Shown: piece by piece, positions 1 through 9,053 of the stretch | Layout: each line of letters starts with the position of its first letter | How positions within the stretch are numbered: position 1 is the first letter of the stretch | Origin: an uncultured Clostridia bacterium | GTDB lineage: Bacteria; Bacillota; Clostridia; TANB77; CAG-508 | Assembly: GCA_947631145.1 (NCBI GenBank) | Contig: CANRKF010000010.1 | Coordinates: forward strand, 1 to 39,374 | Direction: 5' to 3' | DNA length: 39,374 bases | Position numbers and translations under genes: made by a program | Notes under the pieces: generated by a model | Seen by the model: the letters and a program-made list of their open reading frames with translations, nothing else | What the model was told of the DNA's origin: nothing | Databases searched by the model: none

Positions 1-213
1 CTCATTTATCATTCCTGCTAAATCTTGTAAATCTTTTTCTTGTTGTTCTTCTGCTTCTTTTGTCTTTTGTGCTGCTAATTTTGCTTGTGATAAGATTCCA
101 TCTTCTCCTAGTACCATTGTTATGGTTATTCCTGCCAATATTAAAAGCACTACGATGGTTACTACTAAAGCTATTAATGTAATTCCTCCTATTTTTTCCT
201 TTGTTTCTTTCAT
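1..213 (-). CDS. Prepilin/pseudopilin-like N-terminal protein (partial, runs off window start)
   Basis: Reverse-strand translation MKETKEKIGGITLIALVVTIVVLLILAGITITMVLGEDGILSQAKLAAQKTKEAEEQQEKDLQDLAGMINE; type IV pilin-like hydrophobic N-terminus; RBS aggagg upstream of ATG at 213. Confidence 0.75.
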   Translation of the reverse strand, partial: MKETKEKIGGITLIALVVTIVVLLILAGITITMVLGEDGILSQAKLAAQKTKEAEEQQEKDLQDLAGMINE

Positions 214-339
214 TTTTTATCCTCCTATTAATCTTAATTTGACTATATAAAATATTTTAGCATTCATTTGAATGCATGTCAAGAGAATTTAATTAAATGC
301 ATGATAATATTTTATAAAGAAATAATATAAGGAGTTATT

Positions 340-558
340 ATGTATTTAAGAAGATTGAAAAATTTACGAGAAGATCATGATTTGAAACAAAAAGATATTG
401 CTGAATTCCTACAAATAACTAGACAGCAATATGGTTTATATGAAACTGGTAAACGTGACATCCCTGCTGAATTTATAAAATTATTAGCAAAATTTTATAA
501 TACTTCTTCTGATTATATACTTGAACTAACAAATAAAACTGAACCATATAATAAGTAG
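340..558 (+). CDS. XRE-family helix-turn-helix transcriptional regulator
   Basis: LRRLKNLREDHDLKQKDIAEFLQITRQQYGLYETGKRDIPAEFIKLLAKFYNTSSDYIL is a typical HTH_XRE; RBS aaggag. Confidence 0.9.
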   Translation: MYLRRLKNLREDHDLKQKDIAEFLQITRQQYGLYETGKRDIPAEFIKLLAKFYNTSSDYILELTNKTEPYNK

Positions 559-587
559 ATTTTTTGTTTTTTTAGCTAAAAGCCACA

Positions 588-630
588 AAAAGACCTAATA
601 TTTTATCTAAAATATTAAGTCTTTTTTTTT
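588..630. terminator. Rho-independent terminator hairpin
   Basis: AGACCTAATATTTTA-TCT-AAAATATTAAGTCT followed by T-run. Confidence 0.7.
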
Positions 631-650
631 GCTACATTTTTGTTAATCTT

Positions 651-1469
651 TTAAACATACTTTTTAACCATTAGCCTTATCTTTCCTTTCGAGGTTGTTG
701 ATAATATTTCTCCTATTTCAAATTTTCCTTTACCTCTTACTGTTAAAATATCGTTTTCCTTTAAATTAGTAGCATTTTTAGTTTTTAATTCATAATTTAT
801 AAATACTCTTTCCTGTTCTATTATTTCATTTGCTTTGCTTCTAGATAAATGCAAAATTTCTGATACTATTACATCAAGTCTCATTTGAGGAATTAAAATT
901 ACCATTTCTTCTTTTTTAGTTGGCACTATATTTAATTCTGAAAGTTCTTTAATAATAATTTCTGATTTTTGAAATCTCGTTAGTTCTTGTAAATGGCTTT
1001 TTAAATACTCTGCCATTTCATTTTGTACTATAATATCTGCTCCCGCTTCATTTACTATAATATCTCCTATTATTTCACGTTTAATTCCAAGTTTCATAAT
1101 TCCGCCTAAATATTCTGAATTTTTATACTTTCCTTGTAGCTCTTGTGGTAATGTAATAGATATTACTTTAATATTTTGCATAAATACAGGATTAATTTCA
1201 TTTTCTTTTGAAAATATTTCCTGCATTTTATCTGGATATATAAATAACATTTTTCTTTGTGCTTCTTCATAGCCACCATTTAAAATATAGTTAGTTTCAT
1301 TATTTATTTTTAATACTTTGCTTACTGTATTTTGCTGATATGCATCTAAAAAATCTGTTACTTGTACTTGATTTTTTGTATACACAAATTTTAATTTATC
1401 TAATATTTTTGAAACAAGTAGTTTTTCTTCTTGTTTTGGAAATTGTTTTAATAATTCTTGTTTATCCAT
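651..1469 (-). CDS. ylmH: YlmH-family S4-domain RNA-binding protein (RqcP2-like)
   Basis: C-terminal S4 domain (RLDVIVSEILHLSRSKANEIIEQERVFINYE) with YlmH-like N-terminal region. Confidence 0.8.
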   Translation of the reverse strand: MDKQELLKQFPKQEEKLLVSKILDKLKFVYTKNQVQVTDFLDAYQQNTVSKVLKINNETNYILNGGYEEAQRKMLFIYPDKMQEIFSKENEINPVFMQNIKVISITLPQELQGKYKNSEYLGGIMKLGIKREIIGDIIVNEAGADIIVQNEMAEYLKSHLQELTRFQKSEIIIKELSELNIVPTKKEEMVILIPQMRLDVIVSEILHLSRSKANEIIEQERVFINYELKTKNATNLKENDILTVRGKGKFEIGEILSTTSKGKIRLMVKKYV

Positions 1470-1490
1470 TTTTTTTAATCCTTTTCTATT

Positions 1491-3545
1491 TTATATTTTT
1501 TGATTTTCTATTAACTCATTTGCAATGGTTTGCTCATCTAAGCCATATAGTTTTTCTAATTCTTCTACTTTTCCATGTTTAATAAATTCATCTGGATATC
1601 CATAAGGCTTTATAAAACTATTTGCCATACCATTTTTTTCTAATACTTCTAAAGTAGAAGTTGCAAGTCCCCCTCGCAAAATTCCATCTTCTATGGTAAT
1701 TATTTTATTTGTTTTTGAAACTGAATTTATAATAGTAGTTTCGTCTAAAGGTTTTAAAAATCTAGCATTTATTACCTCTGCATTAATATTATGTTCTTCT
1801 AATATATTTGCTACTTTTTGCGCTTTTGCTACCATTTTTCCAATTGCTAAAATACTTATATCTTGCCCTTCTTTTATAATTTCTGCTTTTCCTGTTTCAA
1901 TTATTTTACTGCTTATATTATTTTTATTATGTTTTAAGCTTTCTTCAGAATTCATATTATTTTTGTTATTCTTTAAGCTTTCTTCAGAATTTATATTATT
2001 TTTGTTATTCTTTAAGTTTTCTTCAGAATTTATATTATTTTCACTATTTTCTAAGTTTTTTTCATAATTAATACTTTCTTTTATTGCATTACCTTTTTTT
2101 AATAAAATTTCTTTATCTTCTCCACCTCTTGGATAACGAATAGCAACTGGTGCTTTTAAGTTTACAGCATATTCTAGCATTTGCTTTAATTCTTCAAAAT
2201 TTTTTGGTGCCATAATAGTTAAATTTGGTACAAGGTTTAAAAATGCCATATCAAAAATTCCTTGATGTGTTTCTCCATCATTTCCTACAATTCCTGCTCT
2301 ATCAATGCAAAGTACCACTGGTAAATTTTGCATTGCAATATCATGAATTACTTGGTCATAAGCTCTTTGATAAAATGATGAATATATTGATACTACTGGT
2401 ATTAAGCCTTCTTTTGCCATTCCTGCTGCCATTGTTAGGCTATGTTGTTCTGCTATTCCAACATCAAAAAATCTATTTGGAAACTGTTTTGAAAATTCTG
2501 CCAAGCCTGTTCCATCTTTCATAGCAGCTGTAATTGCTACTATTTTTTTATTTTGCTTTGCTAATTTTACTAAAGTTTCACCAAATATTTTTGAATAGTC
2601 TGCTACTTTTTCTTTTTTACTTTCGCCAGTTAATAGTTCAAAACTAGAAGTGCTATGAAATTTATCTGGATTTTCTTCCGCTGGAATATATCCCTTTCCT
2701 TTTTTAGTTAATACATGTACTAAAACAGGACCTTCTTGGGCTTTTGCTTTATTGAAAATATCTTCTAATTGCTCTATATTATGTCCATCTACTGGTCCTA
2801 AATAACAAAAGCCTAGTTCTTCAAAAAGCATATTTGGTATTACTAATTGCTTTACTCCTCTTTTAATTTTTCTAACAAAGTTAATGATGTTATCTCCAGT
2901 ATTTCCAGGTAATTTTTTTACAAGTTTCTTAATATATGCATTAGATTTTTTATAGCTTTTTCTAGTTCTTAGTCTAGTTAAAAAGCTAGAAATTCCACCA
3001 ACATTTTTAGATATACTCATTTCGTTATCATTTAATATTACAATTAAATTTGTTTTGCTACATCCAGCATCATTTAATGCTTCCAAAGCCATTCCGCCAG
3101 TAAGGGCACCATCTCCTATTACTGCAATTACATGATAATTTTCTTTTTTTATGTCTCTTGCTCTTGCCATTCCTAAAGCTGCAGAAATAGATGTACTGCT
3201 ATGTCCTGTTTCAAAGCAATCATATTCTGATTCTGAATATTTTGGAAAGCCTGAAAGGCCATCTAACTGCCTTAAGGTTTCCATTTTATTTCTTCTTCCA
3301 GTTAGCATTTTGTGTATGTAGGTTTGATGCCCTACATCCCAAATTATTTTATCGCTTGGTGTGTTAAAGGAACTATGTAGTGCTATTGTAAGCTCTACTA
3401 CTCCTAAATTTGATGCTAAATGTCCACCTGTTTTTGATACTACATTTAATACTTCCTGTCTTAAATTTTCTGCTAATTCTTCCTTTTCTTTTATATTTAA
3501 TTTTCTTAAATCTTCTGGAGTTTGTATTTTATATAAGTCTTCCAA
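1491..3545 (-). CDS. dxs: 1-deoxy-D-xylulose-5-phosphate synthase; contains in-frame 13-aa tandem repeats. Start probably TTG at 3545, not 3584
   Basis: LEDLYKIQTPEDLRKLN...SKTGGHLASNLGVVELTIALH, GDGALTGGMALEALN, VAIRYPRGG. Residues upstream of the TTG lie inside a dispersed leader repeat. Confidence 0.95.
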   Translation of the reverse strand: MEDLYKIQTPEDLRKLNIKEKEELAENLRQEVLNVVSKTGGHLASNLGVVELTIALHSSFNTPSDKIIWDVGHQTYIHKMLTGRRNKMETLRQLDGLSGFPKYSESEYDCFETGHSSTSISAALGMARARDIKKENYHVIAVIGDGALTGGMALEALNDAGCSKTNLIVILNDNEMSISKNVGGISSFLTRLRTRKSYKKSNAYIKKLVKKLPGNTGDNIINFVRKIKRGVKQLVIPNMLFEELGFCYLGPVDGHNIEQLEDIFNKAKAQEGPVLVHVLTKKGKGYIPAEENPDKFHSTSSFELLTGESKKEKVADYSKIFGETLVKLAKQNKKIVAITAAMKDGTGLAEFSKQFPNRFFDVGIAEQHSLTMAAGMAKEGLIPVVSIYSSFYQRAYDQVIHDIAMQNLPVVLCIDRAGIVGNDGETHQGIFDMAFLNLVPNLTIMAPKNFEELKQMLEYAVNLKAPVAIRYPRGGEDKEILLKKGNAIKESINYEKNLENSENNINSEENLKNNKNNINSEESLKNNKNNMNSEESLKHNKNNISSKIIETGKAEIIKEGQDISILAIGKMVAKAQKVANILEEHNINAEVINARFLKPLDETTIINSVSKTNKIITIEDGILRGGLATSTLEVLEKNGMANSFIKPYGYPDEFIKHGKVEELEKLYGLDEQTIANELIENQKI
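1917..2072 (-). repeat. Four tandem 39-bp units, in frame within dxs
   Basis: Units 1917-1955, 1956-1994, 1995-2033, 2034-2072; protein units NLENSENNINSEE / NLKNNKNNINSEE / SLKNNKNNMNSEE / SLKHNKNNISSK. Confidence 0.95.
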
Positions 3546-3616
3546 ATTAAAATCAATTCCTTTCTCGCTTTGCTCACAAGGCACACATAGGTATGAAAGC
3601 TTTTTTTTTCAAACTA
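3546..3616 (-). repeat. Dispersed leader repeat, family A (upstream of dxs)
   Basis: Minus strand: TAGTTTGAAA...CTTTCATACCTATGTGTGCCTTGTGAGCAAAGCGAGAAAGGAATTGATTTTAAT then TTG start; similar to the copies before mnmA and aspS. Confidence 0.8.
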
Positions 3617-3708
3617 TACCACCTTTTAATTTTTGTATTATACTAATTAAGCTGGATTCATTATTTTGAACCAGCCTAACGTTAATTATTTTAACATTTT
3701 TTATTAAT

Positions 3709-5163
3709 TTATTCAAGCCTCTTGTTTTTAGTTTGCTTTTTAACTAACTCCTTATATAAATTTCCCTTTTCTTCAAAGTTTTTAAAAAATCCATAACTTG
3801 CTGCTGCAGGAGATAATAAACAAATTTTATTTTTTTCTGTTATTTTCTTAGCCGTTTCTACCGCTTCTTCTAAAGTATTTACAATATACACTTCTTTTTT
3901 TATTTTTTTAGCAATATCATGTCCTGTTTTCGGCATACAAATTATATTTTTAATATTGCTTTCATTTAAGTATTTTATAAATTCTGTATAGTCTAGCCCT
4001 CTATCCATTCCACCTATTATTAGTGTATTAACCTTTTTTAAAGCTTCTATTGCACATATGGTAGCCATTGGAACAGTAGCTATGCTGTTATCATAGTATA
4101 TAATGTCATTATATTTTCCAACTAATTCTAGTCTATGTTCCAAAGTTTTAAACTCACTTATGGTTTTAATTGTTTTATTTAAATTTAAGTTTAATATTTC
4201 TGAAACACCAAGTACAAACATTATGTTATTTAAATTATAATCACCTATTAAATTTCTTGGCTCATTTTTATTGTATATAAACTTATTATTTATATATACT
4301 TTATTTTCTTTTAAATATATTCTATTTTTATGTATATTTTTATTTAAAATTTTATTTTTTATTTCCTTTAAGTAGATTGTATCGCTATTTACACAAACTG
4401 CATTATCTTGTTTTGAGTTTAGCTTTTCTTTAACACTTACTTCATATTCTTGTGCTTTTATATTTTTTACCAATTCCTTTATTGTTTCATTATCTGCATT
4501 ATATAAAAAGTAATCTGAAGCTTTTTGATATTTAAATATATTACATTTAGCCTTTGCATATTCTTCAAATGATTTATAATGATCCAAATGTTCCTCATAA
4601 ATATTTATTAGTATTGCAATATTGGGTGATACTTTCATATACTCTAATTGATGTGAAGACATTTCTAATACTATTAGCATATTTTTTTCTATTTTTTCTA
4701 TATAATCAAAAGCTGGAATTCCAATATTTCCTAAGAACATACAATTTATATTTTGCTCTTTTAAAACCTTATATATTAGTGAACTGGTTGTACTTTTTCC
4801 CTTTGTTCCTGTAATTCCTATAGTAAAAACTTCAAAAAACTCTAGCAATAATTCTAATTGTGATTTTATTTTATTTGCGTATTTTTCTATATTAATTTTG
4901 GCAAATGATATGCCCGGTGATTTCATTATTATATCATAGTCATTTAAATTTTCTAAATATTTTTCACCACATATAACTTCTACATTATCATCTTTTTTTA
5001 ATAGTTCAGATGATTCTTTTAAATGTTCTTTTTTATCTGCAATATATATTTTTTGATTTGGTAAATATTTTCTTATTAACTTATATGTAGACTCTCCTTC
5101 TCTACCAAAACCTAGCACAAGTACCTTTTTATTTTTAAAATACTCTATTAAATCATTTATCAA
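3709..5163 (-). CDS. murD: Mur ligase of MurD type (UDP-MurNAc-L-Ala:glutamate ligase; possibly MurD2, L-Glu-adding)
   Basis: GITGTKGKSTTSSLIYKVL P-loop, MSSHQLEYM, NIYEEHLDHY, EHRLELVG, YDNSIAT, LLSPAAASYGFFKNFEEKG. Overlaps the upstream MurL-like CDS by 11 nt. Confidence 0.85.
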   Translation of the reverse strand: MINDLIEYFKNKKVLVLGFGREGESTYKLIRKYLPNQKIYIADKKEHLKESSELLKKDDNVEVICGEKYLENLNDYDIIMKSPGISFAKINIEKYANKIKSQLELLLEFFEVFTIGITGTKGKSTTSSLIYKVLKEQNINCMFLGNIGIPAFDYIEKIEKNMLIVLEMSSHQLEYMKVSPNIAILINIYEEHLDHYKSFEEYAKAKCNIFKYQKASDYFLYNADNETIKELVKNIKAQEYEVSVKEKLNSKQDNAVCVNSDTIYLKEIKNKILNKNIHKNRIYLKENKVYINNKFIYNKNEPRNLIGDYNLNNIMFVLGVSEILNLNLNKTIKTISEFKTLEHRLELVGKYNDIIYYDNSIATVPMATICAIEALKKVNTLIIGGMDRGLDYTEFIKYLNESNIKNIICMPKTGHDIAKKIKKEVYIVNTLEEAVETAKKITEKNKICLLSPAAASYGFFKNFEEKGNLYKELVKKQTKNKRLE

Positions 5164-6553
5164 TTGAAAATACCTCTTTTCTTAGCATAGCATTTTGCTC
5201 TTCATTTAAATTGTTTTGTTCATTATATAACAAGGTTATATCATTACTTGTATCTTCTAATTTATAGTTATCTTTATAATATTTTAATAAGTATGGTAAG
5301 TTTTCATGCTTAGCTTCTAAGTTTTGTACGGTTTTACTTATAGCAAAATTTACTTCTTTAAAAGTTCCAACACATTCAAATGGCTTTATTTTACCATTTC
5401 CAGTTAACTCTACAAAAGTGTTTAATAAGCTTTCTTTTTCGAATAGGTCTTCCTCAAATATATTTATTAGTTTTTCTTTATATAAATATGGACTTAATAT
5501 AATATAGGCAAATAGGCATTTTGCACAGTTACAGCACCATTTCCATTCTTTTTGTTTACTTCCAACATTACAACTTTTAAAAGTTGTATGATATTTTTCT
5601 TTTCTTGAGAATATTTTAGCAATTTGTAATTCGTTTAATGGTCTTAGGAAGCTAAAATATTTTACAGGAGCTTTTAAATATTTTTTTGAATAATATTCAA
5701 AATCACATTCAAATTCATAGCTTTTAGAATATTGGTGATTTACTTTTTCTCCTATAATGTTTGATTCATTTGCACTATTTTCATTTGATAATGCTACATA
5801 TTTTTTAGATAATAAGTATGCTACAAAATATGTTAAAAATGCAAGCACCGCAGAAAATGGTGTGTGGCCATTTATAAAGCCTTGTTTATTTAAGTTTATT
5901 AAATTTTGATCTATAGTTCTATAAATTTCAATTATGTTATTATCTGCTAAACCTGCTATTTTAGCACAGGCTAGTGTTATAGGTTTTGGATTAACAATTA
6001 GACCATAGTCAGTTTCCTTATTTATTTTTAAAGTTTCTAAGGTTACAACTGAATCTTTTCCTCCGCCAATTGGAATTATGTAGCCATTTGAAGTGTCTTG
6101 TATTATTTCATAATTAAATTCTTCTGCTTTGCCGATGCATTCTATGTTTACGAAATCATTAATTGTTGTTTTTATATTATTGGTGTAAAATAGCTCGCCT
6201 AAACCATAGTAATATAACTTTTTAAACCAGTTTATTTGCTCTTCATTTAAGTAACCACATTTAATAATTATGTGTGGTGAACATGTGCTTTTCCAATAGC
6301 TTATAAGCTCTATAAGACCTATGTGAAACACCATATTTTTTGCATAATTACTATTAATGTTTTTAAATTGCAATTTCTTTTTTAGTATTTTTATTTGCGG
6401 ATTGAATTTTGTAAGGTTTGGTATTTCAAATTCATATTGCAAATATATGGCTTCATCATCTTGTTTTACTGAATAATTGTTAAAATAAAATTCTTTATAT
6501 TTATTTCTATATTCTTCAAATTTTAAAGAGTTATCTTTTATAAAATTATCCAT
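5153..6553 (-). CDS. murL: MurL-like UDP-MurNAc-L-Ala-L-Glu epimerase (PP-loop-like ATP-binding motif)
   Basis: IPIGGGKDSVVTLE, NGHTPFSAVLAF, WKWCCNCAKCLFAYIILSPYL; directly upstream of and overlapping the MurD-type ligase, as expected for the murD2-murL pair. Confidence 0.7.
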   Translation of the reverse strand: MDNFIKDNSLKFEEYRNKYKEFYFNNYSVKQDDEAIYLQYEFEIPNLTKFNPQIKILKKKLQFKNINSNYAKNMVFHIGLIELISYWKSTCSPHIIIKCGYLNEEQINWFKKLYYYGLGELFYTNNIKTTINDFVNIECIGKAEEFNYEIIQDTSNGYIIPIGGGKDSVVTLETLKINKETDYGLIVNPKPITLACAKIAGLADNNIIEIYRTIDQNLINLNKQGFINGHTPFSAVLAFLTYFVAYLLSKKYVALSNENSANESNIIGEKVNHQYSKSYEFECDFEYYSKKYLKAPVKYFSFLRPLNELQIAKIFSRKEKYHTTFKSCNVGSKQKEWKWCCNCAKCLFAYIILSPYLYKEKLINIFEEDLFEKESLLNTFVELTGNGKIKPFECVGTFKEVNFAISKTVQNLEAKHENLPYLLKYYKDNYKLEDTSNDITLLYNEQNNLNEEQNAMLRKEVFSIDK

Positions 6554-6843
6554 ACTATAATTTTAACCTTTCTTTTTTATATATAATACTTTTTTCATTT
6601 CTGTATTGTTACTAATACTTAAATATTTTCTGAACTTGTAATTTTTATTAAATATTTTTTAACTGTATAATTTTGTTTAAACATTTTTTTATTACGTAAT
6701 TTTTCTAAGCATTTTTTATTATGTAAATTTTTTTAATACTTTTTTGTTATGTAATTTTTTTCCTAAATATTTTCTGAACTTATTATAGCAAATAATGTAT
6801 TTTTTATAAATAGTTTTTAATTATTTAAAATGAATTCTTTTCA

Positions 6844-6954
6844 ATTGCATTTAATTTTTCACTTGACGAAATCTTTTAAATATGCTTTTAATTTTATAAA
6901 TTGCATTTATTTTACAGAATTGTATTTAACTTTTTACTTGTTGAAATCTTTTTT
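6844..6954. repeat. AT-rich dispersed intergenic repeat (two tandem-like copies)
   Basis: ttgcatttaatttttcacttgacgaaatctttt and ttgcatttattttacagaattgtatttaactttttacttgttgaaatcttt; related copies near 11131, 36772 and 37392. Confidence 0.55.
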
Positions 6955-7143
6955 CGTCATTTCTTTATTTTAATATATACTAATTTTTAATATATTTATA
7001 AATTTGACAATTTTCTGTTTTTTTCTAAAACATATTCCCTTTTTCTTGAGAATATTGTATAATATAAATGTGTTTTAAATATTTTTTTACACATATAACT
7101 AATTTTTCTAAACTATAATAAATATATCAGGAGGGATTTTTCT

Positions 7144-7602
7144 ATGTGGTATATTTGGTTAATATTAGCAGGCTTTTTTATGGTAGCTGAAATTATAACA
7201 GTTGGCTTCTTGATTTTTTGGTTAGGTCTTGGTAGCTTATGTGCAATGGTTACAAGCTTTTTTACAGACAATTTAATAATTCAAACTACAGTTTTTGTTG
7301 TAACTTCTACTTTATTTATTTTTTGCACAAGACCTTTTGTTAAAAAGCTTACCAAAAAAGATAAAACAATAGTTACCAATGCATTTGCTATTGTTGGTAA
7401 AAAAGCTATTGTTTTAACAGATATTAATCCTACTGATGGTACAGGTCAAATAAAAGTAGATGGGCAAGTTTGGTCTGCTAAATGCGAAAATGGAAAAATC
7501 ATTCAAAAAAATACTGAAGTTTTAATTTTAGCAATAGATGGCGTTAAAGCTGTTGTTACAGAAAAATCTAATAATTCTAGTAAAGTAAATATGGCAGTTT
7601 AA
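7144..7602 (+). CDS. NfeD family membrane protein
   Basis: Three TM helices plus C-terminal OB-like region (GKKAIVLTDINPTDGTGQIKVDGQVWSAKCENGKIIQKNTEVLILAIDGVKAVV); next to a stomatin gene. Confidence 0.9.
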   Translation: MWYIWLILAGFFMVAEIITVGFLIFWLGLGSLCAMVTSFFTDNLIIQTTVFVVTSTLFIFCTRPFVKKLTKKDKTIVTNAFAIVGKKAIVLTDINPTDGTGQIKVDGQVWSAKCENGKIIQKNTEVLILAIDGVKAVVTEKSNNSSKVNMAV

Positions 7603-7771
7603 ATTATTTTTCTATTAATATAGAATATAAACTTTTCTGAAGATTTTTCTAAATATAATATCTTTACATTTTTTGATAAATATGCGAATATACAAATTTA
7701 TATTTATTAATTCTATTTATAAGTTTGTAATCCGCTTTTTATATATATAAATTAAAGGAGGAACCTGAATT

Positions 7772-8680
7772 ATGTTATGGGTTTTATTAGTTCTATTAAT
7801 TATTATTTTAATTATTGCATTTAACACAATTAAAATAGTAAAACAATCTGAAGTTTACATTATAGAAAGACTTGGTAAATTTCACAAAGTTGCAGACGCT
7901 GGTCTTACAATTATTATTCCTTTTGTAGATCATGTTCGTAGTGTAGTAAGTTTAAAACAACAAACTATGGATATTCCACCACAAGGCGTAATTACACAAG
8001 ATAACGTTACTATTACTATTGATACAGTTGTATTCTACAGAATTACAGATCCTGCTAAAGCAGTTTATGAAATTCAAAATTTGAAGAAAGGTATTGAATA
8101 TTTAGCAATTACTACTATTCGTGATATTGTTGGTAAAATGGACTTAGATTCTACATTTAGTTCAAGAGATGCTATTAATGATCACTTAAGAGTAATTCTA
8201 GATGAAGCTACAGACCAATGGGGTTGTAAAGTAGATAGAGTTGAAGTTAAAGATATTACACCTCCTGCTGATATTCGTGATGCAATGGAAAAACAAATGA
8301 ATGCAGAAAGAAATAAAAGAGCTTTAATTTTACAAGCTGAAGGTGAAAGACAATCTGCTATTACTCTTGCTGAAGGTAAAAAAGAAGCTGCTATTCTAGA
8401 GGCTGAAGCTGACAAAGAAGCTAAAATTAGAAGAGCTACTGGTGAGGCTGAAGCTATTAAGAAAGTAGCAGAAGCTAAAGCTCAAGAAATTCACGTTGTA
8501 TATGATGCTATGATGAAAGCTGAGCCTAACGATAAATTAGTTCAATTAAAATCTTTAGAGGCTTTAAAAGAAGTTGCAAATGGAAGTGCTAATAAAGTGT
8601 TTATTCCTTTTGAAGCAACAAAAGCTTTAGGTAGCTTAGGTGCTGCAGCTGAAGTTTTAAAGGAACAGAAGAAAGACTAA
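7772..8680 (+). CDS. SPFH/band 7 stomatin-like protein
   Basis: VKQSEVYIIERLGKFHKVADAGLTIIIPFVDHV...KQQTMDIPPQGVITQDNVTITIDTVVFYRI. Confidence 0.95.
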   Translation: MLWVLLVLLIIILIIAFNTIKIVKQSEVYIIERLGKFHKVADAGLTIIIPFVDHVRSVVSLKQQTMDIPPQGVITQDNVTITIDTVVFYRITDPAKAVYEIQNLKKGIEYLAITTIRDIVGKMDLDSTFSSRDAINDHLRVILDEATDQWGCKVDRVEVKDITPPADIRDAMEKQMNAERNKRALILQAEGERQSAITLAEGKKEAAILEAEADKEAKIRRATGEAEAIKKVAEAKAQEIHVVYDAMMKAEPNDKLVQLKSLEALKEVANGSANKVFIPFEATKALGSLGAAAEVLKEQKKD

Positions 8681-8682
8681 AA

Positions 8683-9053
8683 TGTCGCTTCGGGGACGTT
8701 TCTTAACGCGACAAAGTGTCGCATTGGGGACACATGTTACTTAATAAATGTAAAAAATATTTCCTGTTTAAAAGTGCTTATTGCATATTTTAAAACGGGA
8801 AATATTTTTATTTATGCATATTTTAAGTTTTTATAAATACAGAAAATATTGAAAAATCTGTGTAAAGTTTACACAATTTTTTCGATATTTTCCTGTTTAT
8901 CAAAATTTTAAAAATTTATTATAAGAAGTTTACACAAACTTTTCTATATTCTCTGATTTTTCTTTATATGATATATATTTTTTAATAAACTTTTTCTAAG
9001 ATGTGTCCCAAACGCGACAAAATGTCGCGTTAAGAAACGTCCCTAAAGCGACA
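8683..9053. mobile_element. Non-coding MITE/REP-like element with 53-bp inverted repeats
   Basis: Left arm 8683-8735 TGTCGCTTCGGGGACGTTTCTTAACGCGACAAAGTGTCGCATTGGGGACACAT; right arm 9001-9053 is its imperfect reverse complement (46 of 53 by hand). No convincing ORF inside. Confidence 0.85.

Noticed and set aside
1340-2524. + strand ORFs at 1340-1582, 1693-2067, 2225-2524 and similar antisense ORFs across the window
   Set aside because: Antisense to well-identified genes (ylmH, dxs, etc.), low-complexity Leu/Phe/Ser-rich translations typical of AT-rich antisense frames.
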